A DNA stretch of 64,000 nt from Candidatus Rhodoblastus alkanivorans (GCF_022760755.1 NZ_JAIVFP010000001.1:2708001-2772000); one strand, 5' to 3'; positions 20,117 through 29,515 are shown, counted from the stretch's first letter. Translations and numbers: made by a program. Notes: generated by a model not told the origin, from the sequence alone.

Positions 20117-20314
20117 GGGCGCGGGAATCTCGGCTCGGGCTGCGGCAGCGCAAACTAGTCAAAGCGCGCCGCCGGGAAAAGACCTTTTGCCGCCATTGAG
20201 CTCCGATCGACGATTTAATCACGGCGCCGGCGCAATGCGAGGCGCAAGGCCCCTATCCGCCGGCGGTGAGAGCCGCCTCGGCGGGAGTCCCGCCGAAAAA
20301 TCCGGGAGGGAGAT
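20117..20314. other. Short intergenic region with a GC-rich inverted repeat
   Basis: Between metG and the PNPOx-like gene. A perfect 9-base inverted repeat (TCGGCGGGA and TCCCGCCGA) at 20278-20296 is followed on the plus strand by AAAAA. On the minus strand, the direction of the neighbouring transcript, the run of T precedes the stem rather than follows it, so it is not a normal intrinsic terminator. The metG promoter should also lie here. Confidence 0.4.
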
Positions 20315-20971
20315 TCAGGCTTCACCCTTGGCGATCAGTTCCGCATAGCTTTCCATCGAAAGCTCGCCGCCAGCGCCGGCGACCCGCTCCCGGTCGCGCG
20401 CCGGTATGGCGTCCTGCACGATGTCCAGCCGCTTCCAGCCAGGCAGCGGCGCCAGCGTTTCCGGCTGCGGCACATATTTCGACAGCCCGACCTTCTCATG
20501 GCGATGGATATAGCGCGGGCAATTGACCCAGATCGCTTCGACCGCGACATTGACGAGAAATTCCGCGCCCGGATAGAGATCGAGAAGCGGATGCTCGAAA
20601 CGCACTTCCGCTTCGCCTTGGACGCGCAGGCGATTGGGGGTCACGAAATCGATGAACAGCAGGCCGACCTGCGCCGCGTTCATCAAATTCCCCGCCGAAT
20701 AATACATTCCGTTGCCGTCGTACCATGGAAAGACCAACGCCGAAGGGCCAGTGACCCTTACGAACCCTGGCGCGCCTCCCTTGTAGGAAACGGTGGGCCG
20801 GCCGGCCCCATCGACCGTCGAGAGAAAGAACATGTCCAGCGATTGAATGAACGCGCTCTCGTGCTCCGCGAATTCATTATGGACAATGTTGTTTTCCATC
20901 AAATCGGCCATGCGGCGCGAATCGAATTTGTCCTGCAGAGCGCGATGCTTCTCCGAGTAGAATTTTGACAT
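20315..20971 (-). CDS. Pyridoxamine 5'-phosphate oxidase-family protein
   Basis: 218-residue split-barrel flavin-binding protein, related to PNPOx-like general stress proteins. Recognisable segments are FFLSTVDGAGRPTVSYKGG, the GLLFIDFVTPNRLRVQG strand and the AEFLVNVAVEAIWVNCPRYI region, which together form the flavin-binding core. I chose the ATG at 20971 (MSKFYSEKHRALQDKFDSRR) over an earlier in-frame ATG at 20995; AAGGATCG precedes it. The substrate is unknown. It is apparently monocistronic. Confidence 0.88.
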   Translation of the reverse strand: MSKFYSEKHRALQDKFDSRRMADLMENNIVHNEFAEHESAFIQSLDMFFLSTVDGAGRPTVSYKGGAPGFVRVTGPSALVFPWYDGNGMYYSAGNLMNAAQVGLLFIDFVTPNRLRVQGEAEVRFEHPLLDLYPGAEFLVNVAVEAIWVNCPRYIHRHEKVGLSKYVPQPETLAPLPGWKRLDIVQDAIPARDRERVAGAGGELSMESYAELIAKGEA

Positions 20972-21274
20972 GGACGATCCTTCCCCATCGAGCAAAGCGC
21001 TCCGGCTCCTCGCAGCGCAAGGCGGAACGGCGCATAGAGTGTCGCAATCGCGATCGCATGGGCAAGAGCCTCGCGCCCTGGCGACTTGCGCGGATTCACT
21101 GATTTTCTCGTAGAATTTTCTTATTCTCGGGATCTCGGCGCTCCGTCTCGCTCGGGACGAGATTGCTCAGACCCCCGGATTTTTTGTTTAGAATGTATTA
21201 ACCGTGACAGTCCGGCCGCAGCGCCTTCGCTAGAGAAGGGACTTGCAAGCATTTCCACGCTATCGGAGCGCGCC
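20972..21274. other. Divergent promoter region between the PNPOx-like gene and alkB
   Basis: 303 bases without a convincing gene. The right part (about 21100-21210) is A/T-rich relative to its surroundings, with TTTAGAATGTATTAACC at about 21187-21203, a possible promoter core for alkB. I cannot assign hexamers with confidence. Confidence 0.4.
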
Positions 21275-22473
21275 GTGAGCCACGTCGAAAGCTTTCTGCC
21301 GAGCCGCGACAACAGCATGTATGGAGCCAAGCGCTGGCTCTGGCTGTTCGGCTTCATTCCCCCCGCCCTGCCCGTGTTTGGCTATCTGCTGGTCAAGGCG
21401 ACCGGGCTGGGCCTGTTCTACTGGTTCGGCCCCATTTTCATTCTCGGCGTCGTCATGATCGACTTCATCGTCGGCGTGGACAAGTCGAGCTATGAAATTT
21501 CGGAAATCGCGGCGGTCGAGAACGAGCCCTATTATCGCTGGGTCGCCGATCTGGTCATGCCGATCCAATATGCCTCGCTGATCTGGAGCGCATGGATGCT
21601 GACGAACGGCGGGCTGAACTGGATCGATTCGCTCGGCCTCGTCGTGACGCTCGGCATAGCCAACGGCATCGCCATCACCAACGCCCATGAAATCGGGCAC
21701 AAGCCGGAAACGCTGGAGCGCTGGCTGGCGAAATTCGTGCTGGCGCCGAGCTTTTTCGGCCATTTCACCATTGAGCACAACGGCTCCCATCATGTCTGGG
21801 CGGCCACGCCCGAGGATTTCTCTTCCGCGCGCATGGGCGAAAGCTTCTACGTCTATTTCCCGCGGACCCTGGTCGGCGGGGTCAAGGACGCCTGGAACCT
21901 CGAAAAGCAGCGGTTCGTCCGCCGCGACCAGTCCCACTGGGGCAAACCGCATTGGACTTGGCGCAACGACGTTCTTTCCGCCTGGATCATCACGCCGCTG
22001 CTGTTCGGCGCCCTGGTCGCATGGCTCGGCTGGAGCGTGCTGCCCTGGCTCGTCCTGCAAGGCTTTATCGGCCTCACCATGCTGGAAATGGTCAATTACG
22101 TGCAGCACTACGGTCTGCTGCGCGCCAAGCGGCCGGACGGCCGCTACCAGCCCTGCGAACCGCGCCATTCATGGAATTCGAGCCATCTGGCACGAATATC
22201 ATGCTCTACCACCTGCCGCGCCATTCGGACCATCATGCCCATCCGATGCGCCATTACCAGGCCCTGCGCCATTTCGAGGAAGCGCCGCAGCTGCCGACCG
22301 GTTATGCCGGCATGAGCCTGATCACCTTGCTCCCGCCGCTGTGGAGCCGGCTCGTCGATCCCGTCCTCGTCGCCCATGCCAATGGCGACCTGACCAAGCT
22401 CAACGTGCATCCGCCGGCCAGGGAACGGCTGTTCAGGAAATGGAGCGCGTGGCGCAAGTTCTCAGCCGCGTAG
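21275..22473 (+). pseudogene. alkB: Alkane 1-monooxygenase (AlkB), interrupted by a one-base frameshift
   Basis: Membrane di-iron alkane hydroxylase that oxidises the terminal carbon of alkanes with electrons from rubredoxin. Six hydrophobic spans and the histidine boxes HEIGHK, HNGSHH (in EHNGSHHVWAATPED) and NYVQHYG are in the first frame. After HSWNSSHL (about 22187) the frame is lost, and the rest of the protein, including the essential LPRHSDHHAHP box, continues in the next frame to 22473. Inserting one base between 22188 and 22189 restores a normal product of about 400 residues. The start is a GTG at 21275 with GGAG upstream. The gene is a recent pseudogene, or the missing base is an assembly error. 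Confidence 0.88.
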
Positions 22474-23532
22474 CAGCAGGCAGGCGTCGCCATAGGAATA
22501 GAAGCGGTAATTCGCCTCGATGGCGTGGGCGTAGGCGGCCTGCATGCGCTCCAGCCCGGAAAAGGCGCTGACCAGCATGAACAGGGTCGAACGCGGCAGG
22601 TGGAAATTGGTCATCAGCGCATCGACCGCGCGGAATTCATAGCCCGGCGTAATGAAAATCGAAGTCTCGCCGGCGAAGGGTCTTATGACGCCAGAAGGGT
22701 CGGCGGCGCTTTCAAGAATGCGTAGCGAGGTCGTGCCGACGGCGACGATCCGCCCGCCCGCCGCTCGCGCCGCGTTCAGCCGCGCCGCGACTTGGGCGTC
22801 GACCGATCCCCATTCGGCATGCATGACATGGCCGGCGGTGTCCTCGGCCTTCACCGGCAGGAAAGTCCCGGCGCCGACCAGAAGCGTGACCTTCTCCAGG
22901 GTCGCGCCCGCTTTTCGAACCGCCTCGACCAGTTCCGGCGTGAAATGCAGGCCCGCCGTCGGCGCGGCGACGGCGCCGCTCTTGTCGGCGAACAAGGTCT
23001 GGTAGTCGCGCGCGTCCCTGTCGTCGTCGGCGCGGCGCGAGGCGATATAGGGCGGCAAAGGCATGTGGCCGAGGGCGAAAATCGCGTCGTCGAGCGCAGG
23101 TCCCGACAGGTTGAAGGAAAGCAAGGCCTCGCCCTCGTTCTTTTCGGCCACATCGGCCCAGAGCGCGCCCGCAAGGCACGCCGCGCCCTCGCGCGCCTCG
23201 CCGAAGATCACCTTCTCGCCGGGTTTCAGCTTTTTCGCCGGCCGGACGAAGGCCCGCCAATGAGAGGCGTCCTCGCGCTTGTGCAAGGTGGCCTCGATCC
23301 GCGCGACCGCCTCGCCGCGCCGACGCCAGCCGAACAATTGCGCCGGGATCACCCTCGCGTCATTGACCACCAGCACGTCGCCCGGGCGCAGAAAGGCCGG
23401 CAGGTCGCGCACCGAGGCGTCGCGAAAAGAGTCCGGCGTCACCGCGAGCAGCCGCGCCGAGTCTCGCGGCTCCGCCGGCCTCAAGGCGATGCGTCCTTCA
23501 GGAAGGTCGAAATCGAACAGATCCACGCGCAA
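22462..23532 (-). CDS. queA: S-adenosylmethionine:tRNA ribosyltransferase-isomerase QueA
   Basis: Transfers and isomerises the ribosyl group of SAM onto preQ1 in tRNA, giving epoxyqueuosine. Family motifs: [18 protein letters not shown] at the start, [23 protein letters not shown], and the C-terminal [18 protein letters not shown] place the start at a TTG at 23532, which begins the family N-terminus ([11 protein letters not shown]) and follows GGGAGGG by 8 bases; the open frame extends further upstream without similarity. That gives 356 residues, a normal length. Its 3' end overlaps the end of alkB by 12 bases, tail to tail. Confidence 0.94.
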   Translation of the reverse strand: MRVDLFDFDLPEGRIALRPAEPRDSARLLAVTPDSFRDASVRDLPAFLRPGDVLVVNDARVIPAQLFGWRRRGEAVARIEATLHKREDASHWRAFVRPAKKLKPGEKVIFGEAREGAACLAGALWADVAEKNEGEALLSFNLSGPALDDAIFALGHMPLPPYIASRRADDDRDARDYQTLFADKSGAVAAPTAGLHFTPELVEAVRKAGATLEKVTLLVGAGTFLPVKAEDTAGHVMHAEWGSVDAQVAARLNAARAAGGRIVAVGTTSLRILESAADPSGVIRPFAGETSIFITPGYEFRAVDALMTNFHLPRSTLFMLVSAFSGLERMQAAYAHAIEANYRFYSYGDACLLLRG

Positions 23533-23591
23533 TTGAACATCCCTCCCGCTGAACCCGTGGTGATAATGGGCGCGGCGAAAAATCTCAAAAG

Positions 23592-23615
23592 AAAACCCCG
23601 CCTGAGCGGGGTTTT
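23592..23615. terminator. Intrinsic terminator, bidirectional
   Basis: A perfect 10-base stem (AAAACCCCGC and GCGGGGTTTT) with a 4-base CTGA loop, flanked by T-runs on both strands. It lies downstream of the reverse-strand transglutaminase-like gene and 60 bases upstream of the queA start, so it separates the two transcripts. Confidence 0.85.
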
Positions 23616-23638
23616 GGCGCCATCGTTTCCCAAGGTCC

Positions 23639-24253
23639 TCAACGCGAGGCGTAAACCGGGGCGGCTGCGGGGCCGAGGGCGACCCAGACATTCGGGTCCT
23701 GCTGGCTCTGGCGCTTCACCAGACGATAGGTAACCTGATCGACCGGCTTCAATTCGTCGGTGAGATTGTCGAGGATGAATTCGCCGGCGTTGGTCTTGAC
23801 CGTCAGGATGGCGTGGCCTTCGTTGTTCTCGTCGCGAACCACCGTAATCAGCAGGGCCTGACGGGGATAGCCGCGCTCGATCAGCATTCTGCGCTTCAGC
23901 AAGGCATAATCTTCGCAATCGCCCTTGCCGTCCACCGGATAGTCCCAGCGATCGACCACGCCCCAATGATCGATGTCGGCGACGGGTTCGACAGCGTGAT
24001 TGACGATGGTATTGACCTGTTCGATCTCGCGCCGCGCGCTGGCGGTCAGATTGACGTCGACCGGAGCAAGGGCGGGGCCGGAGCATTCGCTCTTGTAGCG
24101 CCCGCAGAACACAAGCCAGCCATAGGGAATGCTGGTTTCGCCGCCGACCGAGGCATAGGCAACGTCGTGGCTGGAAAAGGCTTCGGCGGGGCTGGCCAGA
24201 AAGGCGACGGTCATGAGAGCGAAAGCAAGGACCAGAAAATTCGAGACACGCAT
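23639..24253 (-). CDS. Bacterial transglutaminase-like cysteine proteinase (BTLCP)
   Basis: 204-residue exported protein. A clear signal peptide ([20 protein letters not shown], then SPAEAF) precedes a papain-like BTLCP domain. The triad is visible as Cys in [16 protein letters not shown], His in EGHAILTV and Asp in [10 protein letters not shown]. This family occurs mainly in alphaproteobacteria, often near type I secretion or LapD-like surface-protein control; nothing here proves a partner, though the secreted repeat protein at 437-3919 is a conceivable distant substrate. The ATG at 24253 follows CAGGGG and is where the signal peptide begins. Confidence 0.9.
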   Translation of the reverse strand: MRVSNFLVLAFALMTVAFLASPAEAFSSHDVAYASVGGETSIPYGWLVFCGRYKSECSGPALAPVDVNLTASARREIEQVNTIVNHAVEPVADIDHWGVVDRWDYPVDGKGDCEDYALLKRRMLIERGYPRQALLITVVRDENNEGHAILTVKTNAGEFILDNLTDELKPVDQVTYRLVKRQSQQDPNVWVALGPAAAPVYASR

Positions 24254-24587
24254 GTCATTCCCCTGTGTTAGGGGAATAATGACCGGGACGATTTGTTGGC
24301 GGCGTAAGTAAAACTGCCGCATTTTAGACAAATGCGTTCATTTTCGCGCCGAGACGAATTAAGTATAATCAGCGCTGAGAAAATTGCTTCAAATTGTCCG
24401 GATTCGTCCGAATGCCCTGATTTTTAGCGCCCTCGACGCCGCGGGCCGAGCGCGCACATCCTTTACGCTTTACTGACACGAGCGACCGCTTTAACCTCCG
24501 ACAGACCGCCAGAGTTAATTTCGGGCTTGAATTCACGAAAATCAGCCACATTTCCCTGCGGTCGCCCCGCGCCGAAGGACAGCGCAA
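24254..24587. other. Divergent promoter region, transglutaminase-like gene and EcsC
   Basis: 334 bases with no plausible gene. A consensus-like -10 box TATAAT lies at 24364-24369 on the plus strand, inside an A/T-rich patch (about 24300-24420), about 220 bases upstream of the EcsC start. I see no good -35 partner. CGGTCATT-like short repeats are absent. Confidence 0.4.
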
Positions 24588-25427
24588 ATGACACCCGATC
24601 TCGACTCCGCTCGTATGACCGCCGCCGACCACGCCGCCCTGATGGACGCGGTCCGGCGGCTGGAGCATATCGGTCCGGCGCTGCGGCTGGCCAATGCGGT
24701 CGGACGCAAGGTCAATTTCCTCAAGACCCTGGCGCCGGAAAAGGCCGCGAAAATCATCGACGGCGCCGTCATGGGCGCGATGAAGGTCGCTTTGCGCGCG
24801 GCGCTGGCGAGCCTCGCCGGCAGGCCGGTGCGCGACCGCGACCGCGCCCACAAGATCCTCGTCGCCGCCTCAGGCGCGGCGGGCGGCGCGCTCGGCCTCG
24901 CCAGCCTGCCCTTAGAACTGCCGGTCAGCACAACGGTCATGCTGCGCTCGATCGCCGACATCGCGCGCGCCGAAGGCGAGGATCTGCGCGACCCGGAGGC
25001 CGCCATGGCCTGCCTCGAAGTCTTCGCCCTCGACGGCCGCACGCCCGGCGACAATGTGTCGGAATCAGGCTATTTCGCCATTCGCGGCCTGCTCGCCCGC
25101 TCGATCTCGGAAGCCGCGCGCTATATCGCCAGCCGGGGCGTGATCGACGAGGCCGCGCCGGCTCTGGTCAAGCTGATGGCGCAGATCGGAACAAGGTTCG
25201 GCTTCGTGGTCAGCCAGAAGCTCCTGGCCCAGGCCACGCCGGCGCTCGGCGCATTCGGCGGAGCGGCGATCAATCTCGCCTTCATCGACCATTTCCAGTC
25301 GCTGGCCAAGGGCCATTTCACGGTTCGGCGCCTGGAGCGCAAATATGGCCCCGACCATGTGCGCTCGGAATATGAGCGCATCGCCAAGGCCCGCGAGCCG
25401 GACGAAATCCACCCCCCGGCGGCCTAA
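24588..25427 (+). CDS. EcsC family protein
   Basis: 279-residue protein matching the EcsC family across its length: NAVGRKVNFLKTLAPEKAAKII, ILVAASGAAGGALGLASLPLELPVSTTVMLRSIADIAR (quoted in part), the GYFAIRGLLAR region and GAFGGAAINLAFIDHFQSLAKGHFTVRRLE. Its middle is hydrophobic and glycine-rich and may associate with membranes. Some EcsC members bind or modify small molecules; a biochemical role here is unknown. It stands alone. Confidence 0.88.
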   Translation: MTPDLDSARMTAADHAALMDAVRRLEHIGPALRLANAVGRKVNFLKTLAPEKAAKIIDGAVMGAMKVALRAALASLAGRPVRDRDRAHKILVAASGAAGGALGLASLPLELPVSTTVMLRSIADIARAEGEDLRDPEAAMACLEVFALDGRTPGDNVSESGYFAIRGLLARSISEAARYIASRGVIDEAAPALVKLMAQIGTRFGFVVSQKLLAQATPALGAFGGAAINLAFIDHFQSLAKGHFTVRRLERKYGPDHVRSEYERIAKAREPDEIHPPAA

Positions 25428-25685
25428 CGGTCAAAATCATACGCTTGGCGCCCGAAGGCGACGCCCGCATTCGGCTCGAAGGAGCCCTTCGCTGACGACC
25501 GCAAAGGACGGCTCGGCGCCATAAATGGTAATTCGGCGCTTGCTGACCAACTTATTTTCTTACCCGGGTAAGCAGCCGTCCCACGAAACAGGGCCTATGG
25601 GGTCGCCCGCGTGTCTTTCCACACTCCATGCGTCGCAGCGGGGCTGAAATCTTTAGCGCGACAAACTCAGTGAGAGTCCGTGTGC

Positions 25686-25990
25686 TCATCCTGTTTGCCG
25701 CGCGGCAAGCCGTTTCGAGCCGTCATACGTATCGAGACCTACTGCCAATTGTCCTAGCCGAGATTCCCCAACCGACGACGGAATTTTGGTCCAGGTGACG
25801 ACACGATTTCGTCCCGCATTTTTTGCCGCGTACAGTGCCTCATCGGCGCACTTGACCAGATGCGGTGTGGACCAGGCGGCGCCGACAATAGCGGTGTCGA
25901 ACCAGAGCAGGGTCTATGACGCGGCGGCGAGCCTTGCACCTCTGCGTTCGCGACCTCGGGCAGGAAGCGAGAGGCGCGCAAATTGCCCAG
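25686..25990 (-). pseudogene. Remnant of a GGDEF (diguanylate cyclase) gene, C-terminal end
   Basis: On the reverse strand a frame ending at 25686 reads ADEALYAAKNAGRNRVV, the hallmark end of a GGDEF domain, preceded by IVGAAWSTPHLVKC, a degraded form of the usual SIGVA segment. Further upstream, in another frame, SRFLPEVANAEV resembles the LLP-rich GGDEF core that lies before this end. The GGEEF active site itself is not present. The remnant is thus a truncated, frameshifted tail, with perhaps 30 residues missing between the two pieces. Confidence 0.7.
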
Positions 25991-26057
25991 AAAAGGAACA
26001 CGGTCGGATCGCTGTGCGTTGTACGCCAGAGGAATTCAAAGTGTTTGGGAGGACAAA

Positions 26058-26342
26058 ATGCGAAATCGCATGTCAAATCGCATGGTTATCGCCATCGTGA
26101 TTTACATGATGGTGCAGGCCGTCGTTTTCGGCATCGGCGTGGTTCTGGTTTTAGCGACGCCGCTCGCGAACATCGCCATGATGTTGATGCCTTTCGTGGT
26201 CGCAGCGACATTGGTTGCGTCGGCGCCGATCGCGTGGTGGCTGGCGCCTTTGGCGCGCGCCGCCCATGAGCGCAAACTGAACGCCCAGGAGCCGGGGCGT
26301 TCAACTGATGATCAGCCTGGTCGCGGTTATCACGCGAATTGA
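26058..26342 (+). CDS. Small membrane protein, 94 residues
   Basis: Two hydrophobic spans (MVIAIVIYMMVQAVVFGIGV and the following VVLVLATPLANIAMMLM-VVAATLVASAPIAWWLAP region, shown in parts), a basic N-terminus MRNRMSNR and a hydrophilic tail. I chose the ATG at 26058, which follows GGGAGGA at ideal spacing. No family is recognised. It may be a small inner-membrane stress protein. It sits next to the GGDEF remnant and has no co-oriented partner. Confidence 0.65.
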   Translation: MRNRMSNRMVIAIVIYMMVQAVVFGIGVVLVLATPLANIAMMLMPFVVAATLVASAPIAWWLAPLARAAHERKLNAQEPGRSTDDQPGRGYHAN

Positions 26343-26506
26343 TCAGCCTGATCAAGGATGGCGCGCGCATAGCGGCTGAAGCCGCCAAAAGGCCAGCGAG
26401 ATCGCGGACCGGGGTTTTCGGCGGCCGTCCCTGTGCCGCCAGAGCCCCGACGATCGGGGCAATGGCCGCGGCCAGCTCTAGCCGGGCAGTTTTCGCGAGT
26501 GGCCGC

Positions 26507-26563
26507 GTAGGGTCAAAACCGGCTGAAGCCGCTATGACAGCTTTCCGCCGTTTTGAGCCCTAC
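26507..26563. repeat. Large imperfect inverted repeat (57-base hairpin)
   Basis: Arms GTAGGGTCAAAAC (26507-26519) and GTTTTGAGCCCTAC (26550-26563) are complementary apart from one bulged base, enclosing about 30 bases with further pairing (CGGCTGAAGC and AGCTTTCCGCC partly match). It lies between the small membrane protein and the YkgJ gene, which converge on it. It could be a bidirectional transcription stop or a copy of a dispersed palindromic element. Confidence 0.5.
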
Positions 26564-26601
26564 GTTTGAGGGAACCAAAGCCGGATTTCGTCCGCTACGC
26601 A

Positions 26602-27345
26602 TCAGCTCGGCCGCAGCGCGTCGAAGGTCGCCGCCATGTCCTGCGCTACGCCCAAGTCCTCGCGCAGATCGGAGAAGACCTTTTCGCCGCGCAGCCAGCG
26701 CGCTTCGCAATCCTCATCGCGCAACGCGCGGTCGAGCCCGGCGAGGAATTCGCACACGCCCCAGTCGAGCCCGGCATCGCGCAGCGACGCCTGCAGGGCG
26801 CTCTGGACCAAGGAACGCACCGTGCGGTGCGCGCCCGACAGCAGCGCGTCGGAATCGCCGCCCGCCGCCACATCGTGGCAGGCGTCGCGGTCATAGGAGA
26901 CATGGCCACGGCAGGCGAGCGTGCGCACGGAATAGATCGCGCAGGCGCCGCCGATGATGAAAGGGCACATCTGGCAGGAAGTGAAACGCTCCTGCTGGCT
27001 CTTGCCCGCCGTCGCGGCATGGGCTCGCGCCAGCCTCTCATCCAGATCGACGCCATGGCGGGCGAAGGCCGGCGCGGTCAGGCGCAGAAAACGGGCGGCG
27101 AGAAAAATTTCCGGCGCCGTGGCCGAAACATGAAGACAGCAGCATGTATCGCAGCCGCGCGCGCAGACGGGCTCCGGCTGGCCCGCGCTCTGGATTTCGG
27201 CGGTGCGCTCATAGCTTTCGAAGGCCTGGGCGGTCAGCGCCTCCACCAGGCGCGGATCGCCGCGCCCCTCCCCGAGAATCCGGTCGAAACTCACGCGCAT
27301 GGCGGCAAAAAAGGCCTGGGGCCCACCTTCTTGAGCGCCGGTCAC
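26602..27345 (-). CDS. YkgJ-family cysteine cluster protein
   Basis: 247-residue protein with a cysteine-rich metal-binding cluster: CARGCDTCCCLHVSA, then SCQMCPFIIGGACAIYS and LACRGHVSYDRDAC. This spacing is typical of the YkgJ/zinc- or iron-chelate-binding family of unknown function. The start is a GTG at 27345, inferred from a 4-base overlap (GTGA) with the stop of the upstream haemoglobin-domain gene, a sign of translational coupling. The pairing with a truncated haemoglobin suggests a metal or redox role, but that is inference only. Confidence 0.85.
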   Translation of the reverse strand: MTGAQEGGPQAFFAAMRVSFDRILGEGRGDPRLVEALTAQAFESYERTAEIQSAGQPEPVCARGCDTCCCLHVSATAPEIFLAARFLRLTAPAFARHGVDLDERLARAHAATAGKSQQERFTSCQMCPFIIGGACAIYSVRTLACRGHVSYDRDACHDVAAGGDSDALLSGAHRTVRSLVQSALQASLRDAGLDWGVCEFLAGLDRALRDEDCEARWLRGEKVFSDLREDLGVAQDMAATFDALRPS

Positions 27346-28172
27346 GCCGCCGGCTCCTTCCGCGGCATTGTCGGCGGGAAAAGGCCGGCCTGGAAACAGA
27401 CGCTCATATGCTCGACCCGCGCGATCGCCGCCCGCGCCGCCGCCGGCTTCAAATGAGCCTCGGCGTTCTTCCGGAACAACGCGACCCAGCGATCGAAAAA
27501 TTCTGGCTTGAGGTTCATCGACAGATGCGGCGTGAACGGACTGCCGGCATAGCGCGACGTGCCGAGCAGCGAGCGCGACCAGAAATTCTGCACGATATCG
27601 AAATGATGCTCCCAATCCGAGACGTGGCTGACGAAAACCGGCCCGATCAACGGGTCGTGCAAGGCTTCAGCGTAAAAGGCGCGAACCATCGCCTTGATGT
27701 CGGCTTCCGTGGCGTCGATCGCCGCGGCGCCATGCTCCGCCTCGCCCACGGGAAGGTTTTTCGCGCGGTCGGCGACAAGGGCGGCGATTTCGGGCGCGGC
27801 CCGGCCCATGCGGAATTCCTCGTTGAGCGGCGGGTCATATTTGCCGACCAGGTCGCGCAGGGCGTGATGGCGCAGACGGGCGTTGTCGCGCGCGGTCCAG
27901 AAACAGCCGTCGGCAAGGCCGCTGGTGAGAACCTGCTCGTCCGCGCGCAGCCGCGCGGCTTCGGCCGCCATGTCCTCGGCCTCGACAAAGATCACGGGAT
28001 AGAGAAATTCGCCGATCCGGCGGGTCAGCGTGAAAATGCCGGCGCGCGCCGGCGGATCGCCCGCGAGGAAGGCGAAGCCGGCGAAGGCGACCTCGTCGGC
28101 GTCAGCATGAGGAAAAATGGGGCCGGCGCGCCGCGCGGCCGGCAGAGGCGAATGGTCGTGACGCGGCTGCAT
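27342..28172 (-). CDS. Group III truncated haemoglobin fused to an unrecognised N-terminal domain
   Basis: 276 residues. The C-terminal ~120 residues are a truncated haemoglobin (group III type): MVRAFYAEALHDPLIGPVF, then WEHHFDIVQNFWSRSLLGT and a haem-pocket region FTPHLSMNLKPEFFDRW. Normal group III haemoglobins are about 130-150 residues, so roughly 140 extra residues at the N-terminus (from HDHSPLPAARRAGPIFPHAD to PEIAALVADRA) form a separate, probably globular domain that I cannot name. The start is the ATG at 28172 after AAAGGACG; an in-frame start at 28226 lacks a site. Translationally coupled to the YkgJ gene. Confidence 0.82.
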   Translation of the reverse strand: MQPRHDHSPLPAARRAGPIFPHADADEVAFAGFAFLAGDPPARAGIFTLTRRIGEFLYPVIFVEAEDMAAEAARLRADEQVLTSGLADGCFWTARDNARLRHHALRDLVGKYDPPLNEEFRMGRAAPEIAALVADRAKNLPVGEAEHGAAAIDATEADIKAMVRAFYAEALHDPLIGPVFVSHVSDWEHHFDIVQNFWSRSLLGTSRYAGSPFTPHLSMNLKPEFFDRWVALFRKNAEAHLKPAAARAAIARVEHMSVCFQAGLFPPTMPRKEPAA

Positions 28173-28358
28173 GTCCGTCCTTTCGACTTTTGGCAGAAAA
28201 CTATTCGGCGCCTCTGCATTTGTCACGCCACCAATTCTTCCTAGGCCGCGGCGATTCTGGACTTGGAATCGCCCCGAATCACGACAATATGTGATTTATT
28301 TACGACACGCTCTGTCGCGAGACTGCGAAGCCTGTCCGTTACCGACCCGAGCGCGAAA

Positions 28359-29189
28359 TCATCCGAACTCCCGCGGCTGCCCCCCGCCCGCGGCGGAATC
28401 GTCGATCGCGGCCTCCTCCGCCAAAACCGGCTTGAGCTTCTGGGCGATCGTCCATACGCCATCCGGCTTGTCGGCATATTGGCCTTTCTTGGAGGTAAAC
28501 TGGCCCTGGACGCAGATTTTCTTATAACTGATATATTTGACGCCCCATTCCTTGATTACGGCGTCGAGTACGACCGGGCCGGTCATTTCAAAGACGCCAG
28601 GCAAAACGCCAGCGTTGATATTCTGGACGATGCGCGCGCAAACCTCGGCGAGAACCGGATTTCCGGGTGCGCTCGCCAGAAAATAATTGGTGATCTCGCC
28701 GTTCTTCATGACGATGAAGACGCCCTCGGCGTCGTCGTCAATGACATTATCCGGAGATTCTACGAAATTCGCATCAATATCCAGGTAAATGCCGCCATAT
28801 TTCAGCAGAACCAGCATTCGCCAAAAATCGGCGCGCGCCGCACCGATTTGCAAGCGCTTATAGGCTCGCCATGTTTCTTCTGGATAAAAGTCCTTAACGA
28901 ATCGGTCGCACTCCTGATCGTTCTGAAAACGGTATTCATGGGTCATGGATAGAATTCGATTGAAACGGAAACAGGCATAAACCTGAAGAGTTACGGACCC
29001 GGTATAGTTTGTCTGCCAGATGATGCGTGGAATGCGTCTCTCAGAGGGCTCCGGACGCGACGCCGGCTCACAGACGGGCAGCTCCTTCCTTATCGACGGA
29101 AAAAAGGCCAAATGAAGCGAAAGAACAACCTTGCTTGCATTGGCATATATTTTGATAAAACGGTAACGAAGCTTGTCCCGGAGTGACAT
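28359..29189 (-). CDS. Glycosyltransferase of the OCH1/DXD sugar-binding type (GT32-like)
   Basis: 276 residues. The domain shows PRIIWQTNYTG at its start, RADFWRMLVLLKYGGIYLDID with the DXD motif (DID) that binds the metal and nucleotide sugar, then MTGPVVLDAVI. This matches glycosyltransferases adding single sugars (mannose- or galactose-like) to surface polysaccharides. The ATG at 29189 follows AAGGT; an ATG at 29201 is also possible. It is monocistronic, faces away from yjbQ, and no export or polymer genes adjoin. Confidence 0.88.
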   Translation of the reverse strand: MSLRDKLRYRFIKIYANASKVVLSLHLAFFPSIRKELPVCEPASRPEPSERRIPRIIWQTNYTGSVTLQVYACFRFNRILSMTHEYRFQNDQECDRFVKDFYPEETWRAYKRLQIGAARADFWRMLVLLKYGGIYLDIDANFVESPDNVIDDDAEGVFIVMKNGEITNYFLASAPGNPVLAEVCARIVQNINAGVLPGVFEMTGPVVLDAVIKEWGVKYISYKKICVQGQFTSKKGQYADKPDGVWTIAQKLKPVLAEEAAIDDSAAGGGQPREFG

Positions 29190-29515
29190 GAGGACCTTCA
29201 TTGGCAGGCGCAAAGGACGCCACGCCGTCCATACGGCGCATCGCCGCTTGAGCGAAGAACGCACAAATATGGCGAAGATTGGGTGCGCGCTTATACGGCC
29301 GACCGACCGCCCTTCGCAAGGCCGATGCCGGAATCCCCGGCCTCGTCGATTCGTTATTTTGCGTGCCGAAACAAAATGAAATAGACAAATTCGCATATGT
29401 GATTGAAGCTGTCGGATCGCCAGCCCGGAACGACGCGCCTCCGTCGTCGGCGCCGGGGCGATTTCGCGCCAACGGACATTCCGGCCGCCATCCGACGCCG
29501 ATGAGGAGCGCGCTG
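29190..29515. other. Divergent promoter region, glycosyltransferase and yjbQ
   Basis: 326 bases, no gene supported. It should hold the promoters of both flanking genes. A forward frame beginning near 29279 continues into yjbQ, but its N-terminal part has no similarity and is not used as the yjbQ start. Confidence 0.4.

Noticed and set aside
20278-20296. GC-rich hairpin as a terminator for the PNPOx-like gene
   Set aside because: On the transcribed strand the run of T comes before the stem, not after it.
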